Of a DNA stretch of 64,000 nt, positions 51,693 to 61,533 are shown in pieces. The DNA is from Shimwellia blattae DSM 4481 = NBRC 105725 (GTDB lineage: Bacteria > Pseudomonadota > Gammaproteobacteria > Enterobacterales > Enterobacteriaceae). The stretch is taken from contig NC_017910.1 of NCBI RefSeq assembly GCF_000262305.1, forward strand, positions 1,798,001 through 1,862,000, written 5' to 3'. Both the position numbers and the translations under genes were made by a program. The notes beneath the pieces are model-generated. The model was given only the letters and a program-made list of their open reading frames with translations. It ran no database searches and had not been told where the DNA came from. Numbering within the stretch: the stretch's first letter is position 1; the number at the start of each line of letters is the position of its first letter.

Positions 51693-52817
51693 ATGTTGAA
51701 TTACCAGATGATCACCACCAACGAGGCGCTGGCAGAGGTATGCCAGGCGGCGCGCCAGTTTCCGGTACTGACCCTTGATACTGAATTTGTCCGTACCCGC
51801 ACCTATTATCCGCAACTGGGCCTGATCCAGCTGTATGACAGCGAACGCATCTCGCTGATTGATCCGCTGGCTATCAGCGACTGGTCGCCCTTTAAAGCGC
51901 TGCTGGCGGACCGCAACGTGACCAAAATCCTCCACGCGGGAAGTGAAGATCTGGAAGTCTTTGCCAACAGCTTCGGCATGATGCCGGACCCGATGATTGA
52001 TACCCAGGTGCTGGCGGCATTTTGTGGCCGTCCGCTCTCCTGCGGGTTTGCCACCCTGGTGGAAGCCTACTGCGGGGTGGTGCTGGATAAAAGCGAATCC
52101 CGGACCGACTGGCTGGCCCGCCCGCTGACAGAGCGCCAGTGCGAATACGCCGCCGGGGATGTCTACTGGCTGCTGCCCATCGCCCGTAAATTAATCGATG
52201 AAACCCAGACCAGCGGCTGGATGGACGCCGCCATGGACGAATGCCGCCTGATGATGGCCCGCCGCGCTGACGTGCTGGATCCGCAGGAGGCCTGGCGCGA
52301 AATCGGCAACGCCTGGCAGTTGCGCACCCGCCAGCTCGGCTGCCTGCAACTGCTGGCCTCCTGGCGGTTACGTAAAGCCCGGGAGCGGGATATGGCGGTG
52401 AACTTTATTGTCCGCGAAGAGCACCTCTGGCAGGTAGCGCGCTATATGCCGGGTTCACTGGGTGAGCTGAGCAGCCTGGGCCTTGCGGGGAATGAAATCC
52501 GCTTCCATGGTAAAACCCTGCTGGCGCTGGTGGAGCAGGCGAACGCGCTACCGGAAGAGGCCCTGCCGGCAGCGATGGAAAACCTGGTGGATATGCCCGG
52601 CTACCGCAAGGCGTTTAAGGCGATTAAAGCCCTGGTGCAGCAGGTGTCTGAGCAGAAAGGGGTGAGTGCGGAGCTGCTGGCATCCCGTCGCCAGATCAAC
52701 CAGTTATTAAACTGGCACTGGAAGATTAAACCACAATCGATGCCGCCCGAGTTAATTAGCGGCTGGCGTAACCGCTTACTGGGAGAACAATTAATAACGC
52801 TGTTAAAAGATTATTAA
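51693..52817 (+). CDS. rnd: RNase D
   Basis: The protein is 374 aa (E. coli 375). The DEDD exonuclease residues appear in LTLDTEFVRTRTYYP, HAGSEDLEVF and the last Asp in CEYAAGDVYWLLP. Two HRDC domains follow, seen at LRKARERDMAVNFIVREEHLW and LLASRRQINQLLNWHWK. It trims the 3' ends of tRNA and other small RNAs. Confidence 0.97.
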   Translation: MLNYQMITTNEALAEVCQAARQFPVLTLDTEFVRTRTYYPQLGLIQLYDSERISLIDPLAISDWSPFKALLADRNVTKILHAGSEDLEVFANSFGMMPDPMIDTQVLAAFCGRPLSCGFATLVEAYCGVVLDKSESRTDWLARPLTERQCEYAAGDVYWLLPIARKLIDETQTSGWMDAAMDECRLMMARRADVLDPQEAWREIGNAWQLRTRQLGCLQLLASWRLRKARERDMAVNFIVREEHLWQVARYMPGSLGELSSLGLAGNEIRFHGKTLLALVEQANALPEEALPAAMENLVDMPGYRKAFKAIKALVQQVSEQKGVSAELLASRRQINQLLNWHWKIKPQSMPPELISGWRNRLLGEQLITLLKDY

Positions 52818-52920
52818 CCGGAAATTATCTGGCCGGTGCGGGTTATTATTTCCTGAAACAGGCTTATTCGCGCCGGACAATAAGATAATTCTATAATTCC
52901 CACGGCGTTTGCAGCGGTAA

Positions 52921-52951
52921 AAAAAAGCCCCCGAAATATCGGGGGCTTTTT
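52921..52951. terminator. Bidirectional terminator between rnd and minE
   Basis: AAGCCCCCGA and TCGGGGGCTT flank AATA, with A and T runs outside. It ends the converging rnd and minCDE transcripts. Confidence 0.92.
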
Positions 52952-52957
52952 CCGTGC

Positions 52958-53224
52958 TTATTTTGATTCTTCGGCTTCCGGTAACGTAACGTTTAATTCC
53001 AGAATCGATATATCGTCGCCTTTTTGATCCAGTTGTACTGTCACCATTTCCGGATCGATCTGTACATATTTACAGATGACCTCCAGAATATCGCGCTTAA
53101 GCTGGGGCAGATAGTGGGGTTCTGCATCGCTGCGCCGACGTTCGGCAACAATAATTTGTAATCTTTCTTTCGCGATATTCGCGGTGGTCTTTTTTCGTGA
53201 CAGAAAAAAGTCAAGTAATGCCAT
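52958..53224 (-). CDS. minE: MinE, topological factor of division-site selection
   Basis: The protein is 88 aa. The N-terminal membrane-targeting and anti-MinCD part is MALLDFFLSRKKTTANIAKE with RLQIIVAERR. The C-terminal topological domain follows. It drives the pole-to-pole oscillation of MinD. It lies three bases after minD. Confidence 0.98.
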   Translation of the reverse strand: MALLDFFLSRKKTTANIAKERLQIIVAERRRSDAEPHYLPQLKRDILEVICKYVQIDPEMVTVQLDQKGDDISILELNVTLPEAEESK

Positions 53225-53227
53225 AAC

Positions 53228-54040
53228 TTATCCTCCGAACAGGCGTTTGAGGAAACCTTTCTTCTCTTCTTCGATAAAACGGAAGGGACGTTCTTCTCCC
53301 AGCAGACGCTCGACGGTGTCGGAGTACGCCTTACCTGCATCGGATGCATCATCCAGAATAACAGGCTCCCCCTGGTTGGACGCCCGCAGTACGGACTGAT
53401 CCTCCGGGATCACGCCGACCAGCGGAATGCGCAGAATTTCCAGCACATCTTCCATGCTCAGCATGTCCCCTTTGCTTACGCGGCCAGGGTTATAACGGGT
53501 TAACAAAAGGTGTTCTTTAATCGGGTCCTGACCATTCTCAGCCCGGCGGGATTTTGAGGAGAGGATCCCCAGAATACGGTCCGAGTCGCGAACGGAAGAG
53601 ACTTCCGGGTTAGTGGTTATCACTGCTTCATCAGCGAAGTAGAGCGCCATCAGGGCGCCAGTTTCAATACCGGCAGGGGAGTCGCAAATGACAAAGTCAA
53701 ATTTCATCTCCGCCAGCTCATCAAGCACTTTCTCAACCCCTTCGCGGGTGAGTGCGTCTTTATCGCGGGTCTGGGACGCGGGCAGGATATACAGATTTTC
53801 TGTCCGTTTATCTTTGATCAGCGCCTGATTCAGGGTGGCGTCACCCTGAATGACGTTAACGAAATCGTAGACTACCCGGCGCTCGCAACCCATGATCAGA
53901 TCCAGGTTACGCAGGCCGATATCGAAATCGATAACGACGGTTTTTTTCCCCTTCTGGGCCAAACCCGTAGCGATGGCCGCGCTGGACGTGGTCTTGCCTA
54001 CGCCCCCTTTACCAGATGTAACAACAATAATGCGTGCCAT
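53228..54040 (-). CDS. minD: MinD, membrane-associated ATPase of the Min system
   Basis: The protein is 270 aa. The deviant Walker A is GKGGVGKTTSSAA; switch II lies around VICDSPAGIETGAL. The C-terminal amphipathic helix EKKGFLKRLFGG anchors it to the membrane. It recruits MinC to block Z-ring formation at the poles. Confidence 0.99.
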   Translation of the reverse strand: MARIIVVTSGKGGVGKTTSSAAIATGLAQKGKKTVVIDFDIGLRNLDLIMGCERRVVYDFVNVIQGDATLNQALIKDKRTENLYILPASQTRDKDALTREGVEKVLDELAEMKFDFVICDSPAGIETGALMALYFADEAVITTNPEVSSVRDSDRILGILSSKSRRAENGQDPIKEHLLLTRYNPGRVSKGDMLSMEDVLEILRIPLVGVIPEDQSVLRASNQGEPVILDDASDAGKAYSDTVERLLGEERPFRFIEEEKKGFLKRLFGG

Positions 54041-54066
54041 AAGGAATTCCTTGTTAAAAGGGCTTA

Positions 54067-54789
54067 TTAGTCTAATGGTTGTACGGACAAGACACCGTCA
54101 GTGAGACACATGCGGGCTGCCTTGCCAGAAAAATCGGCCGGGATCTGTTCGCTCAGCCAGTAAACCCCGGCGATGGAAACCAGTTCCGCCCCCAGGTGGG
54201 TACAAAATATTTGTGCGTCCCGGTTACCTGAGGCACCGGCGAGGGCGCGCCCGCGCATCATGCCGTAGATATGAATATTACCGTCGGCAATAAGCTCAGC
54301 GCCTGCGCTGACGTGGCTGGTAACGATTAAGTCACTGCCAGGGGCGTAGATTCGCTGCCCGGAACGCACCGGTGTATCAATTATACGGGTCTGTGCCGCG
54401 GCCACCGGGGCGGGCGCTGGCGCAATCACCTTTTCTTCTGCGACCGGCTCAGGGCGCACAGGCTCTGTCCGGAGGACTTTTTCTTTACCTTCGGTCAGTA
54501 GCGGAATACCGCTGCGCCCGATCTGTGCTTTAAGCGTAGCGTCTTTACAGCCGCTGACACCCATAATTCGCAAACCGGTCGCCTGCACCGCTTTTAGTAT
54601 TTCCGGCCAGTTAAATGGTGCCTCAAGTGCTGCAATATTCACCACCACAGGCGCATTTTTCAAAAATGCCGGGGCCTGAGCTATTTTATCTTCCAGTGCC
54701 TGCCGAATAACCTCTGGCTGAACATTATGTAAATGAACCACTGATAAGGTGAAGCTACTGCCTTTTAGCTCGATTGGCGTGTTTGACAT
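54067..54789 (-). CDS. minC: MinC, septum inhibitor
   Basis: The protein is 240 aa (E. coli 231). The N-terminal FtsZ-binding domain begins NTPIELKGSSFTLSVVHL. A Pro/Ala/Glu-rich linker, nine residues longer than in E. coli, leads to the beta-helical C-terminal domain (VRSGQRIYAPGSDLIVTS, GRALAGASGN), which binds MinD. The start at 54789 matches E. coli; an in-frame start at 54804 is not supported. Confidence 0.97.
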   Translation of the reverse strand: MSNTPIELKGSSFTLSVVHLHNVQPEVIRQALEDKIAQAPAFLKNAPVVVNIAALEAPFNWPEILKAVQATGLRIMGVSGCKDATLKAQIGRSGIPLLTEGKEKVLRTEPVRPEPVAEEKVIAPAPAPVAAAQTRIIDTPVRSGQRIYAPGSDLIVTSHVSAGAELIADGNIHIYGMMRGRALAGASGNRDAQIFCTHLGAELVSIAGVYWLSEQIPADFSGKAARMCLTDGVLSVQPLD

Positions 54790-54911
54790 CCTGGCCTTAC
54801 TCAATACAGTTTAATCCCGATATTCCGGGAACATATTCCGAAGTATAGAAGGCATGTTATAGTCACAGTTATATTCAGGCAATAACCATCCCGCGAAATC
54901 AGAGTAAAAAC

Positions 54912-55187
54912 ATGTTTTGTGTGATCTACAGAAGCAGTAAACGTGACCAGACTTATCTTTACGTCGAAAAAAAAGACGATTTCTCCCGCGTACCCGAAGA
55001 ACTGCTCAATAGTTTCGGCCGCCCGGTACTGTCAATGATATTACCCCTTGATGGCAGTAAAAAACTGGCCAACGCCGATATGGACACCGTCAGAAACGCG
55101 CTGGAAGAGCAGGGCTACTATCTGCAGCTGCCGCCACCGCCGGAAAGCCTGCTGAAAATGCACATTGCCCGCAACAAAGGGCAATAA
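54912..55187 (+). CDS. ycgL: YcgL-domain protein
   Basis: The protein is 91 aa. It begins MFCVIYRSSKRDQTYLYVEK and contains FGRPVLSMILPLDGSKKLAN and GYYLQLPPPPESLLK, a close match to YcgL. It is divergent from minC. The C-terminus is shorter than in E. coli. Function is unknown. Confidence 0.95.
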   Translation: MFCVIYRSSKRDQTYLYVEKKDDFSRVPEELLNSFGRPVLSMILPLDGSKKLANADMDTVRNALEEQGYYLQLPPPPESLLKMHIARNKGQ

Positions 55188-55337
55188 TGCCGCCAGCGGC
55201 CCCGGGGCCGCTGTATCCCTGCGTGCCTAATCTTCGCCGGGCACCACGCTTTTACCGCCAGTTGATTGACTTTCCTGCCAGGGCTTGCAAATAGTAACAG
55301 CCAGCTAACACTCGTTTATCTGTCTTGAGAGGTCGTT

Positions 55338-55997
55338 ATGTATCAACATCGTCACTGGCAGGGCGCCTTGCTGGATTGCCAGACCGGCAAAGTGGTCTGC
55401 GTGGGCAGTAACTACGCGCAACATATTAAAGAGATGGGCAGCGCCACCCCAACGGAGCCGGTGCTGTTTATTAAACCGGAGACCGCCCTTTGCGATCTGC
55501 GCCAGCCGCTGGCCCTGCCGGAAGGGCTCGGGGCTGTACACCATGAGGTCGAGCTGGCGATTCTTATCGGCAACACCCTGAAGCAGGCAGGCCCGGAGCA
55601 CGTCATTAAAGCCATTGCCGGTTACGGGGTGGCGATTGACCTTACCCTGCGCGATCTGCAGGGCACCCTGAAGAAAGCCGGTGCCCCCTGGGAGAAGGCC
55701 AAAGGATTTGATAACGCCTGCCCGGTCTCCGGGTTTATTCCGGTCAAAGAGTTTAACGGCGATCCGCAGAACGCACGGCTCACCCTGAGCGTAAACGGTG
55801 AGATGCGCCAGGACGGCTCCACCGCCGATATGATCCACAAGATAGTGCCGCTCATCAGCTATATGAGCCGCTTTTTTACCCTGCGCGCCGGGGATGTCAT
55901 CCTCACCGGCACCCCGGCAGGGGTTGGCCCGCTGCACAGTGGCGACGACATCACCGTGACCCTTAACGGTGAGGCGGTCTCTACCCGGGTTCTGTAA
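55338..55997 (+). CDS. ycgM: YcgM, fumarylacetoacetate hydrolase-family enzyme
   Basis: The protein is 219 aa, as in E. coli. The FAH metal-binding acidic residues appear in VHHEVELAILIG and GYGVAIDLTLRD. KAFD-like WEKAKGFDNACPVSGFIP and VILTGTPAGVGPL are family signatures. Related enzymes decarboxylate oxaloacetate or hydrolyse acylpyruvates. The substrate in enterobacteria is not firmly set. Confidence 0.95.
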   Translation: MYQHRHWQGALLDCQTGKVVCVGSNYAQHIKEMGSATPTEPVLFIKPETALCDLRQPLALPEGLGAVHHEVELAILIGNTLKQAGPEHVIKAIAGYGVAIDLTLRDLQGTLKKAGAPWEKAKGFDNACPVSGFIPVKEFNGDPQNARLTLSVNGEMRQDGSTADMIHKIVPLISYMSRFFTLRAGDVILTGTPAGVGPLHSGDDITVTLNGEAVSTRVL

Positions 55998-56087
55998 CAG
56001 GTTACCGCCAGCCCGCTGGCGGTAAAATTGGCAACGGGGGCTGACTATAATAAACTAGCCACTGATACTTTCTGAACCGAAGAACCC

Positions 56088-56543
56088 ATGACTGAACAAC
56101 CTTTCTGGCAGACCCACACCCTGGAACAAATGAGCGACGAGCAGTGGGAATCACTGTGTGACGGCTGCGGCCAGTGCTGCCTGCACAAACTGATGGACGA
56201 AGACACGGACGAGATCTACTTCACCAACGTGGCCTGCCGCCAGTTAAATATCAAAACCTGCCAGTGCCGCAACTATGCCCGGCGCTTCGACTACGAGCCG
56301 GACTGCATTAAGCTGACGCGCGAAAATCTGATGACCTTTGAATGGCTGCCGCCGACCTGCGCCTACCGCCTGCTGGCAGAGGGCCAGGATCTGCCGCGCT
56401 GGCACCCGCTGCGTACCGGCTCCAAATCGGCCATGCACGCGGAGCGTATCTCCGTGCGCCACATTGCGGTGAAAGAGTCTGAGGTGAATGACTGGCAGGA
56501 TCATATTATGAATCTGCCCCAGGGCTATGAGATCCAGTCATAA
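56088..56543 (+). CDS. ycgN: YcgN, cysteine-rich UPF0260 protein
   Basis: The protein is 151 aa. Nine or so Cys, with CDGCGQCCLHKLMDED, NVACRQLNIKTCQCRNYARR and PPTCAYRLLAEGQDLP, mark the YkgJ/YcgN family that probably binds zinc or an iron-sulfur cluster. It follows ycgM in the same direction with 90 bases between. Function is unknown. Confidence 0.94.
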   Translation: MTEQPFWQTHTLEQMSDEQWESLCDGCGQCCLHKLMDEDTDEIYFTNVACRQLNIKTCQCRNYARRFDYEPDCIKLTRENLMTFEWLPPTCAYRLLAEGQDLPRWHPLRTGSKSAMHAERISVRHIAVKESEVNDWQDHIMNLPQGYEIQS

Positions 56544-56560
56544 GATTACCCGCCAGCATA

Positions 56561-56591
56561 AAAAAATCCCCCTGCCGGAGAGAGCAGGGGG
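56561..56591 (-). terminator. Terminator between ycgN and dsbB
   Basis: On the minus strand CCCCCTGC and GCAGGGGG pair around an eight-base loop, followed by ATTTTTTT. The stem may also serve ycgN. Confidence 0.75.
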
Positions 56592-56734
56592 AAAGGGATC
56601 AAACAGCACAACTATCAGGTGTTATAACAGCCTGTTTTATTCATCATACAAATTAGCTGATGAACAGAGTATAACGCGCTGCTGAACCGTTTTTTGTTAA
56701 TTTGTGGCGTATACCCGCCCGCAGGCGGGCAGGA

Positions 56735-57265
56735 TCAACGGCCGAACAGATCGCGGCGTTTGGGTTTGCAGAACTGGGCCAGAACCACCAGCACCGCCAC
56801 CACCAGATAAGCGGCGAAAATGCCCACCAGCCACTGGGGCATCTCCAGAGTGAGGAACTGCCACTGGCGCACGGCGCAGTCGCCGGTCGCGGAGAAGATC
56901 TGCGGGATCCAGCTGTCCAGGGGCAGCCAGGCGGGGAAGTCCGGGCGGAACGGACACACGGCAAACGGCGACGGATGCAGTTGCAGCATAGTATGCTGCC
57001 AGGCCAGCTCCAGACCGCGCCAGGCGCTGTAGATCCACAAGGCCATTGCCGCAAAGCGCAGCGGTGTCGCCGGGGCAATGGCCCCGATAATCCCCGCCAG
57101 CATCACGCCGAACAGGGCCACGCGCTCGTAAATACATAACACACATGGCTGGAGCAGCATCACATGCTGAAACCATAATGCTACCAGTTCCAGCGCAAAA
57201 GCGGTCAGTGCCAGCAGCAGCCAGGCGCCGCGCCCGCGTGAGCATTGATTCAGATATCGCAACAT
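56735..57265 (-). CDS. dsbB: DsbB, quinone-linked oxidase of DsbA
   Basis: The protein is 176 aa with four membrane segments. The first redox pair is LLQPCVLCIYER, the second the two Cys in FAVCPFRPDF and ATGDCAVRQW. It reoxidises DsbA in the periplasm and passes electrons to ubiquinone. It lies 145 bases after nhaB on the same strand. Confidence 0.98.
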   Translation of the reverse strand: MLRYLNQCSRGRGAWLLLALTAFALELVALWFQHVMLLQPCVLCIYERVALFGVMLAGIIGAIAPATPLRFAAMALWIYSAWRGLELAWQHTMLQLHPSPFAVCPFRPDFPAWLPLDSWIPQIFSATGDCAVRQWQFLTLEMPQWLVGIFAAYLVVAVLVVLAQFCKPKRRDLFGR

Positions 57266-57410
57266 AAAAAGTTATCCCTAAAGGTGCGCTAAGGCGGCAG
57301 TGTAAACCAATTGCGCGCTCCCGCCACCTGATCCGCGCAATATTTTCGCTAATTGGCTGATGCATATACGGGTTCCTGTGTGGCGAACCCGTTACCTGCG
57401 GCCTCAGTAA

Positions 57411-58982
57411 TTACCGGGTGATCCCCTCAATCGGGTGGTTGATAAGCCAGCCCTGAGCGTCCATCCAGTGGGTGGCGGGGATAAGCGTAAACTCCACACA
57501 CAGCAGCCCCACCAGGGTAAGCACAATGGTATAAGGCAGCGCCATCCACACCATGCGCCCGTAGGACAACCGGATCAGCGGCGCCAGCGCGGAGGTGAGC
57601 AAAAACAGAAACGCCGCCTGGCCGTTCGGGGTCGCCACGGAGGGCAGGTTGGTGCCGGTATTGGTGGCGACTGCCAGCATTTCAAACTGCCCCAGGGAGA
57701 GGGTGCCCTGCTCCAGGGCGTGGCGCGCCTCATTGATATACACGGTGCCGACAAAGACATTATCGGAAATCGACGACAGCAGGCCGTTAAACAGATAAAA
57801 CAGCGACAGCTGGGAGTGGGGGCTGGCGTTCAGCACAAAGTGGATCACCGGAGAGAACAGCTGCTGGTCGATAATCACCGCAACGACCGAGAAAAACACC
57901 GTCAGCAGGGCGGTAAAGGGCAGCGACTCGGTAAAGGCTTTGCCGATGGTGTGCTCATCCGTCACCCCGCACAGGGAGGTGGCGAGGATAATCACCGTCA
58001 GACCAATCAGCCCCACTTCGGCCAGGTGCAGGGCAAGGGCGATAACCAGCCAGATGGCGATAACCCCCTGAACTGCCAGTTTGACATTATCCTGACGGGT
58101 GCGCTTCGCGCTGGCGCGCTGATCATAGCGGCGCAGGATCACCTGTACCCGCCTGGGCAGTGTGGCCCCGTAGCCAAAGGATTTGGTGCGCTCCAGCAGC
58201 ACACAGGTGATAAGCCCGCAAACAAAGACCGGGATCGTCACCGGCATCATACGCAGGAAGAACTCCCCAAAATGCCAGTTAGCCGCCTTGGCGATAATCA
58301 GGTTCTGGGGCTCCCCGACCATAGTCATCACCCCGCCCAGGGCCGTACCGACCCCGGCGTGCATCATCAGGCTGCGTAAAAAGGCGCGAAACTGTTCGAG
58401 GATCTCTTTATTGTTCTGGCGGATGTGGGAGTCATCCAGAATATCGTTCTGCCCGTCTGCGCCAGGGGCTGACACCACCTGATGGTAAATACCATAGAAC
58501 CCCAGCGCCACGCTGATGATAACCGCCACCACGGTGAGCGCATCCAGAAAGGCGGACAAAAACGCCGCCGCCAGGCAGAAGGCCAGAGAAAGCAGGGTTT
58601 TTGAGCGGATCCCCAGCAGCAGCTTGGTAAAGATAAACAGCAGCAGCTGCTTCATAAAGAAGATACCCGCCACCATAAAGATCAGCAGCAGCAGCACTTC
58701 CAGGTTGCTGGCAATCTCGGTGCGGATGTGTTCCGCGCTGGTCATGCCGATAAATACCGCCTCAATCGCCAGCAGGCCGCCGGGAAGGAGCGGATAGCAT
58801 TTCAGCGCCATCGCCAGGGTGAAAATAAACTCCGCCACCAGCAGCCAGCCGGCGAGAAAGGGGCTGACAAAGAAAAAGACCAGCGGATTGACCACCAGGA
58901 AAATCAGCAGTGTCAGTTTATACCAGTCCGGTGACTGGCCCAGAAAGTTGCGATACAGCGCACGACCCGTTGAAATATCCAT
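57411..58982 (-). CDS. nhaB: NhaB Na+/H+ antiporter
   Basis: The protein is 523 aa (E. coli 513) with about twelve membrane segments. LPGGLLAIEAVFIGMTSAEH, MMHAGVGTALGGVMTMVGEP and INTGTNLPSVATPN-like TNTGTNLPSVATPNGQAAFL are family signatures. It exports Na+ in exchange for H+. The start at 58982 (MDISTGRAL) matches E. coli; the frame is open to 59105 without homology. The C-terminus is about ten residues longer than in E. coli. It is divergent from fadR. Confidence 0.96.
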   Translation of the reverse strand: MDISTGRALYRNFLGQSPDWYKLTLLIFLVVNPLVFFFVSPFLAGWLLVAEFIFTLAMALKCYPLLPGGLLAIEAVFIGMTSAEHIRTEIASNLEVLLLLIFMVAGIFFMKQLLLFIFTKLLLGIRSKTLLSLAFCLAAAFLSAFLDALTVVAVIISVALGFYGIYHQVVSAPGADGQNDILDDSHIRQNNKEILEQFRAFLRSLMMHAGVGTALGGVMTMVGEPQNLIIAKAANWHFGEFFLRMMPVTIPVFVCGLITCVLLERTKSFGYGATLPRRVQVILRRYDQRASAKRTRQDNVKLAVQGVIAIWLVIALALHLAEVGLIGLTVIILATSLCGVTDEHTIGKAFTESLPFTALLTVFFSVVAVIIDQQLFSPVIHFVLNASPHSQLSLFYLFNGLLSSISDNVFVGTVYINEARHALEQGTLSLGQFEMLAVATNTGTNLPSVATPNGQAAFLFLLTSALAPLIRLSYGRMVWMALPYTIVLTLVGLLCVEFTLIPATHWMDAQGWLINHPIEGITR

Positions 58983-59205
58983 ATGTTTTTTGCTTCTTTC
59001 ATCACATTTTAGTAATCCGACACAACCTTGCAGCATACGGGAGGCGAGGGGGATAGGCAAGTGGTTAAAAATCAGCCAGTTCGGACACCCGGGTAGTGAA
59101 AACACTATGGGGATCTCGTTTTTGGCCCGGGCGGCGCTATCTGCTTACCGGGCTCTCTGGTATGATGAGTGAATTTTTCAGAAAACAGGTTTACGGAAGC
59201 GGTCT

Positions 59206-59925
59206 ATGGTGATTAAGGCGCAAAGCCCTGCGGGTTTCGCTGAAGAGTACATAATTGAAAGTATCTGGAATAATCGTTTCCCACCGGGAACGATTCTGCC
59301 GGCGGAACGTGAACTTTCTGAACTTATTGGCGTAACAAGAACGACCCTGCGCGAAGTGTTACAGCGCCTCGCCCGGGACGGCTGGCTGACCATTCAGCAC
59401 GGCAAACCGACCAAAGTGAATAATTTCTGGGAAACCTCCGGGCTGAATATTCTGGAGACCCTGGCGCGCCTTGATCACGACAGCGTACCGCAGCTGATTG
59501 ATAATCTGCTCTCGGTGCGGACCAATATCGCCACTATCTTTATTCGCACTGCCTTTCGCCAGCACCCGGACAAAGCCGGGGAAGTGCTGGCTATGGCCCG
59601 GGAAATTGAAGACCACGCAGACGCCTTTGCCGAGCTGGACTACAACATTTTCCGCGGCCTGGCGTTTGCCTCCGGCAACCCCATATACGGGCTTATCCTC
59701 AACGGCATGAAAGGGCTGTACACCCGGATCGGGCGCAACTATTTCGCCAACCCGGAAGCGCGCAGCCTGGCGCTGGGCTTCTACCACCGGCTGGCGAAAC
59801 TGTGTGCAGACGGGCTCTATGATCAGGTTTATGAAGTGGTGCGCTGCTATGGCCGCGATAGCGGCGAGATCTGGCACCGGATGCAGAAAACCCTGACCGG
59901 GGATCTGGCGCCGCGCCAGGCCTGA
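59206..59925 (+). CDS. fadR: FadR, fatty-acid metabolism regulator
   Basis: The protein is 239 aa, equal to E. coli. A GntR-type winged helix (FPPGTILPAERELSELIGVT, then TLREVLQRLARDGWL) is followed by the acyl-CoA-binding helical domain. It represses fad genes and activates fab genes; acyl-CoA releases it from DNA. A FadR-like box before fadD is within the same window. Confidence 0.98.
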   Translation: MVIKAQSPAGFAEEYIIESIWNNRFPPGTILPAERELSELIGVTRTTLREVLQRLARDGWLTIQHGKPTKVNNFWETSGLNILETLARLDHDSVPQLIDNLLSVRTNIATIFIRTAFRQHPDKAGEVLAMAREIEDHADAFAELDYNIFRGLAFASGNPIYGLILNGMKGLYTRIGRNYFANPEARSLALGFYHRLAKLCADGLYDQVYEVVRCYGRDSGEIWHRMQKTLTGDLAPRQA

Positions 59926-59944
59926 TATCGGCAATGCCAAAGAG

Positions 59945-59973
59945 ACGGCCCCTGAACGGGGCCGTTTGTTTTT
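59945..59973. terminator. Terminator after fadR
   Basis: ACGGCCCC pairs with GGGGCCGT around TGAAC, followed by TTGTTTTT. It lies between converging fadR and ycgB. Confidence 0.88.
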
Positions 59974-59997
59974 GCAGGTGACGGTGTCTGTGCCAGG

Positions 59998-61533
59998 CTA
60001 CAGGTTATTCATGCGCGGCGGGCAGCGCTCCAGCAGCTCGATACTGCCGTCCTCATTTTGCTGCTCAAGGATCACATCAAACCCCCACAGCCGGTGAACA
60101 TGCTTAAGCACCTCCCGGCAGCCTTTATCCAGCGGGGCGCGGTTATGGGGGATATAACGCAGGGTCAGCCCCCGGTCACCGCGTAAATTCACATTCCACA
60201 CCTGAATATTCGGCTCCAGATTGCTCAGATTGTACTGGGCGGAAAGCTGGTTGCGGATCTCCCGGTAGCCGTCCTCATTATGGATGGCGGAAATCTCCAG
60301 ATAATTATGGCGATCGTCATCCAGCACCGTGAAGAAGCGGAAATCACGCATCAGTTTGGGCGACAAAAACTGGCTGATAAAGCTCTCGTCTTTAAAGTCA
60401 CGCATCGCGAAGTGCAGGGTATCCAGCCAGTCTTTCCCGGCAATATCCGGGAACCAGTAGCGATCCTCCTCCGTCGGGGTCTGGCAGATGCGCTTAATAT
60501 CCTGGAACATGGCAAACCCGAGGGCGTAGGGGTTGATTCCGCTGTACCAGGGGCTGTTATAGGGGGGCTGGTAGACCACATTGGTATGGCTGTGGAGGAA
60601 CTCCAGCATAAAGCGGTCGGTCACTTTCCCTTCGTCATACAGGTGGTTGAGAATGGTGTAGTGCCAGAAGGTGGCCCAGCCTTCGTTCATCACCTGGGTC
60701 TGTTTCTGCGGGTAAAAATACTGGCTGACCTTGCGCACAATACGCAGGATCTCCCGCTGCCAGGGCTCCAGCAGCGGGGCGTTCTTCTCCATAAAATAGA
60801 GCAGGTTCTCCTGGGGCTCAGACGGGAAGCGGTGATGGGTCTCGGCCAGCTTCTCCTCTTCGCGGCGCGGCAGGGTGCGCCACAGCATATTGACCTGGCT
60901 TTGCAGATACTCTTCGCGGCTTTTCTGGCGCGCGGTCTCCTCCTGCAGGGAGATCTTCTGCGGGCGTTTATAGCGGTCCACCCCGTAGTTCATCAGCGCG
61001 TGGCAGGAGTCCAGCAGCCGCTCGACCTCATCAACCCCGTAGCGCTCTTCACAGTCGGTAATGTATTTGCGGGCAAACAGCAGGTAATCGACAATCGAGC
61101 TGGCGTCTGTCCAGCTGCGGAACAGGTAGTTATTTTTAAAAAATGAGTTATGCCCGTAGCAGGCGTGGGCCATGACCAGGGCCTGCATGGTGATGGTGTT
61201 CTCCTCCATCAGGTAGGCGATACAGGGGCTGGAGTTAATCACGATTTCATAGGCCAGGCCCTGCTGGCCGTGTTTGTACTGCCGCTCGGTTTCGATAAAT
61301 TTCTTACCGAACGACCAGTGAGGGTAATTAATAGGCATACCCACGCTGGAATAGGCGTCCATCATCTGTTCGGAGGTGATAACCTCAATCTGGTGCGGGT
61401 AAGTGTCCAGCCGGTAGAGCCGGGCCACCCGGTCAATTTCTGCCAGGTAGGTATCCAGCAAATCGAACGTCCAGTCCGGTCCGTCACTCAGACGTTTACT
61501 CTCCCTGATTGCCCAGTCAGTTTCGGTAGCCAT
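59998..61533 (-). CDS. ycgB: YcgB, SpoVR-family protein
   Basis: The protein is 511 aa (E. coli 510). The SpoVR signature is seen at the N-terminus (DWTFDLLDTYLAEIDRVARL, LDTYPHQIEVITSEQMMDAY) and in MNEGWATFWHYTILNHLYD. Its role in non-sporulating bacteria is not known; it is stationary-phase induced and often linked to a YeaGH kinase system. Upstream, 61534-61750 is noncoding with no certain promoter. Confidence 0.96.
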   Translation of the reverse strand: MATETDWAIRESKRLSDGPDWTFDLLDTYLAEIDRVARLYRLDTYPHQIEVITSEQMMDAYSSVGMPINYPHWSFGKKFIETERQYKHGQQGLAYEIVINSSPCIAYLMEENTITMQALVMAHACYGHNSFFKNNYLFRSWTDASSIVDYLLFARKYITDCEERYGVDEVERLLDSCHALMNYGVDRYKRPQKISLQEETARQKSREEYLQSQVNMLWRTLPRREEEKLAETHHRFPSEPQENLLYFMEKNAPLLEPWQREILRIVRKVSQYFYPQKQTQVMNEGWATFWHYTILNHLYDEGKVTDRFMLEFLHSHTNVVYQPPYNSPWYSGINPYALGFAMFQDIKRICQTPTEEDRYWFPDIAGKDWLDTLHFAMRDFKDESFISQFLSPKLMRDFRFFTVLDDDRHNYLEISAIHNEDGYREIRNQLSAQYNLSNLEPNIQVWNVNLRGDRGLTLRYIPHNRAPLDKGCREVLKHVHRLWGFDVILEQQNEDGSIELLERCPPRMNNL

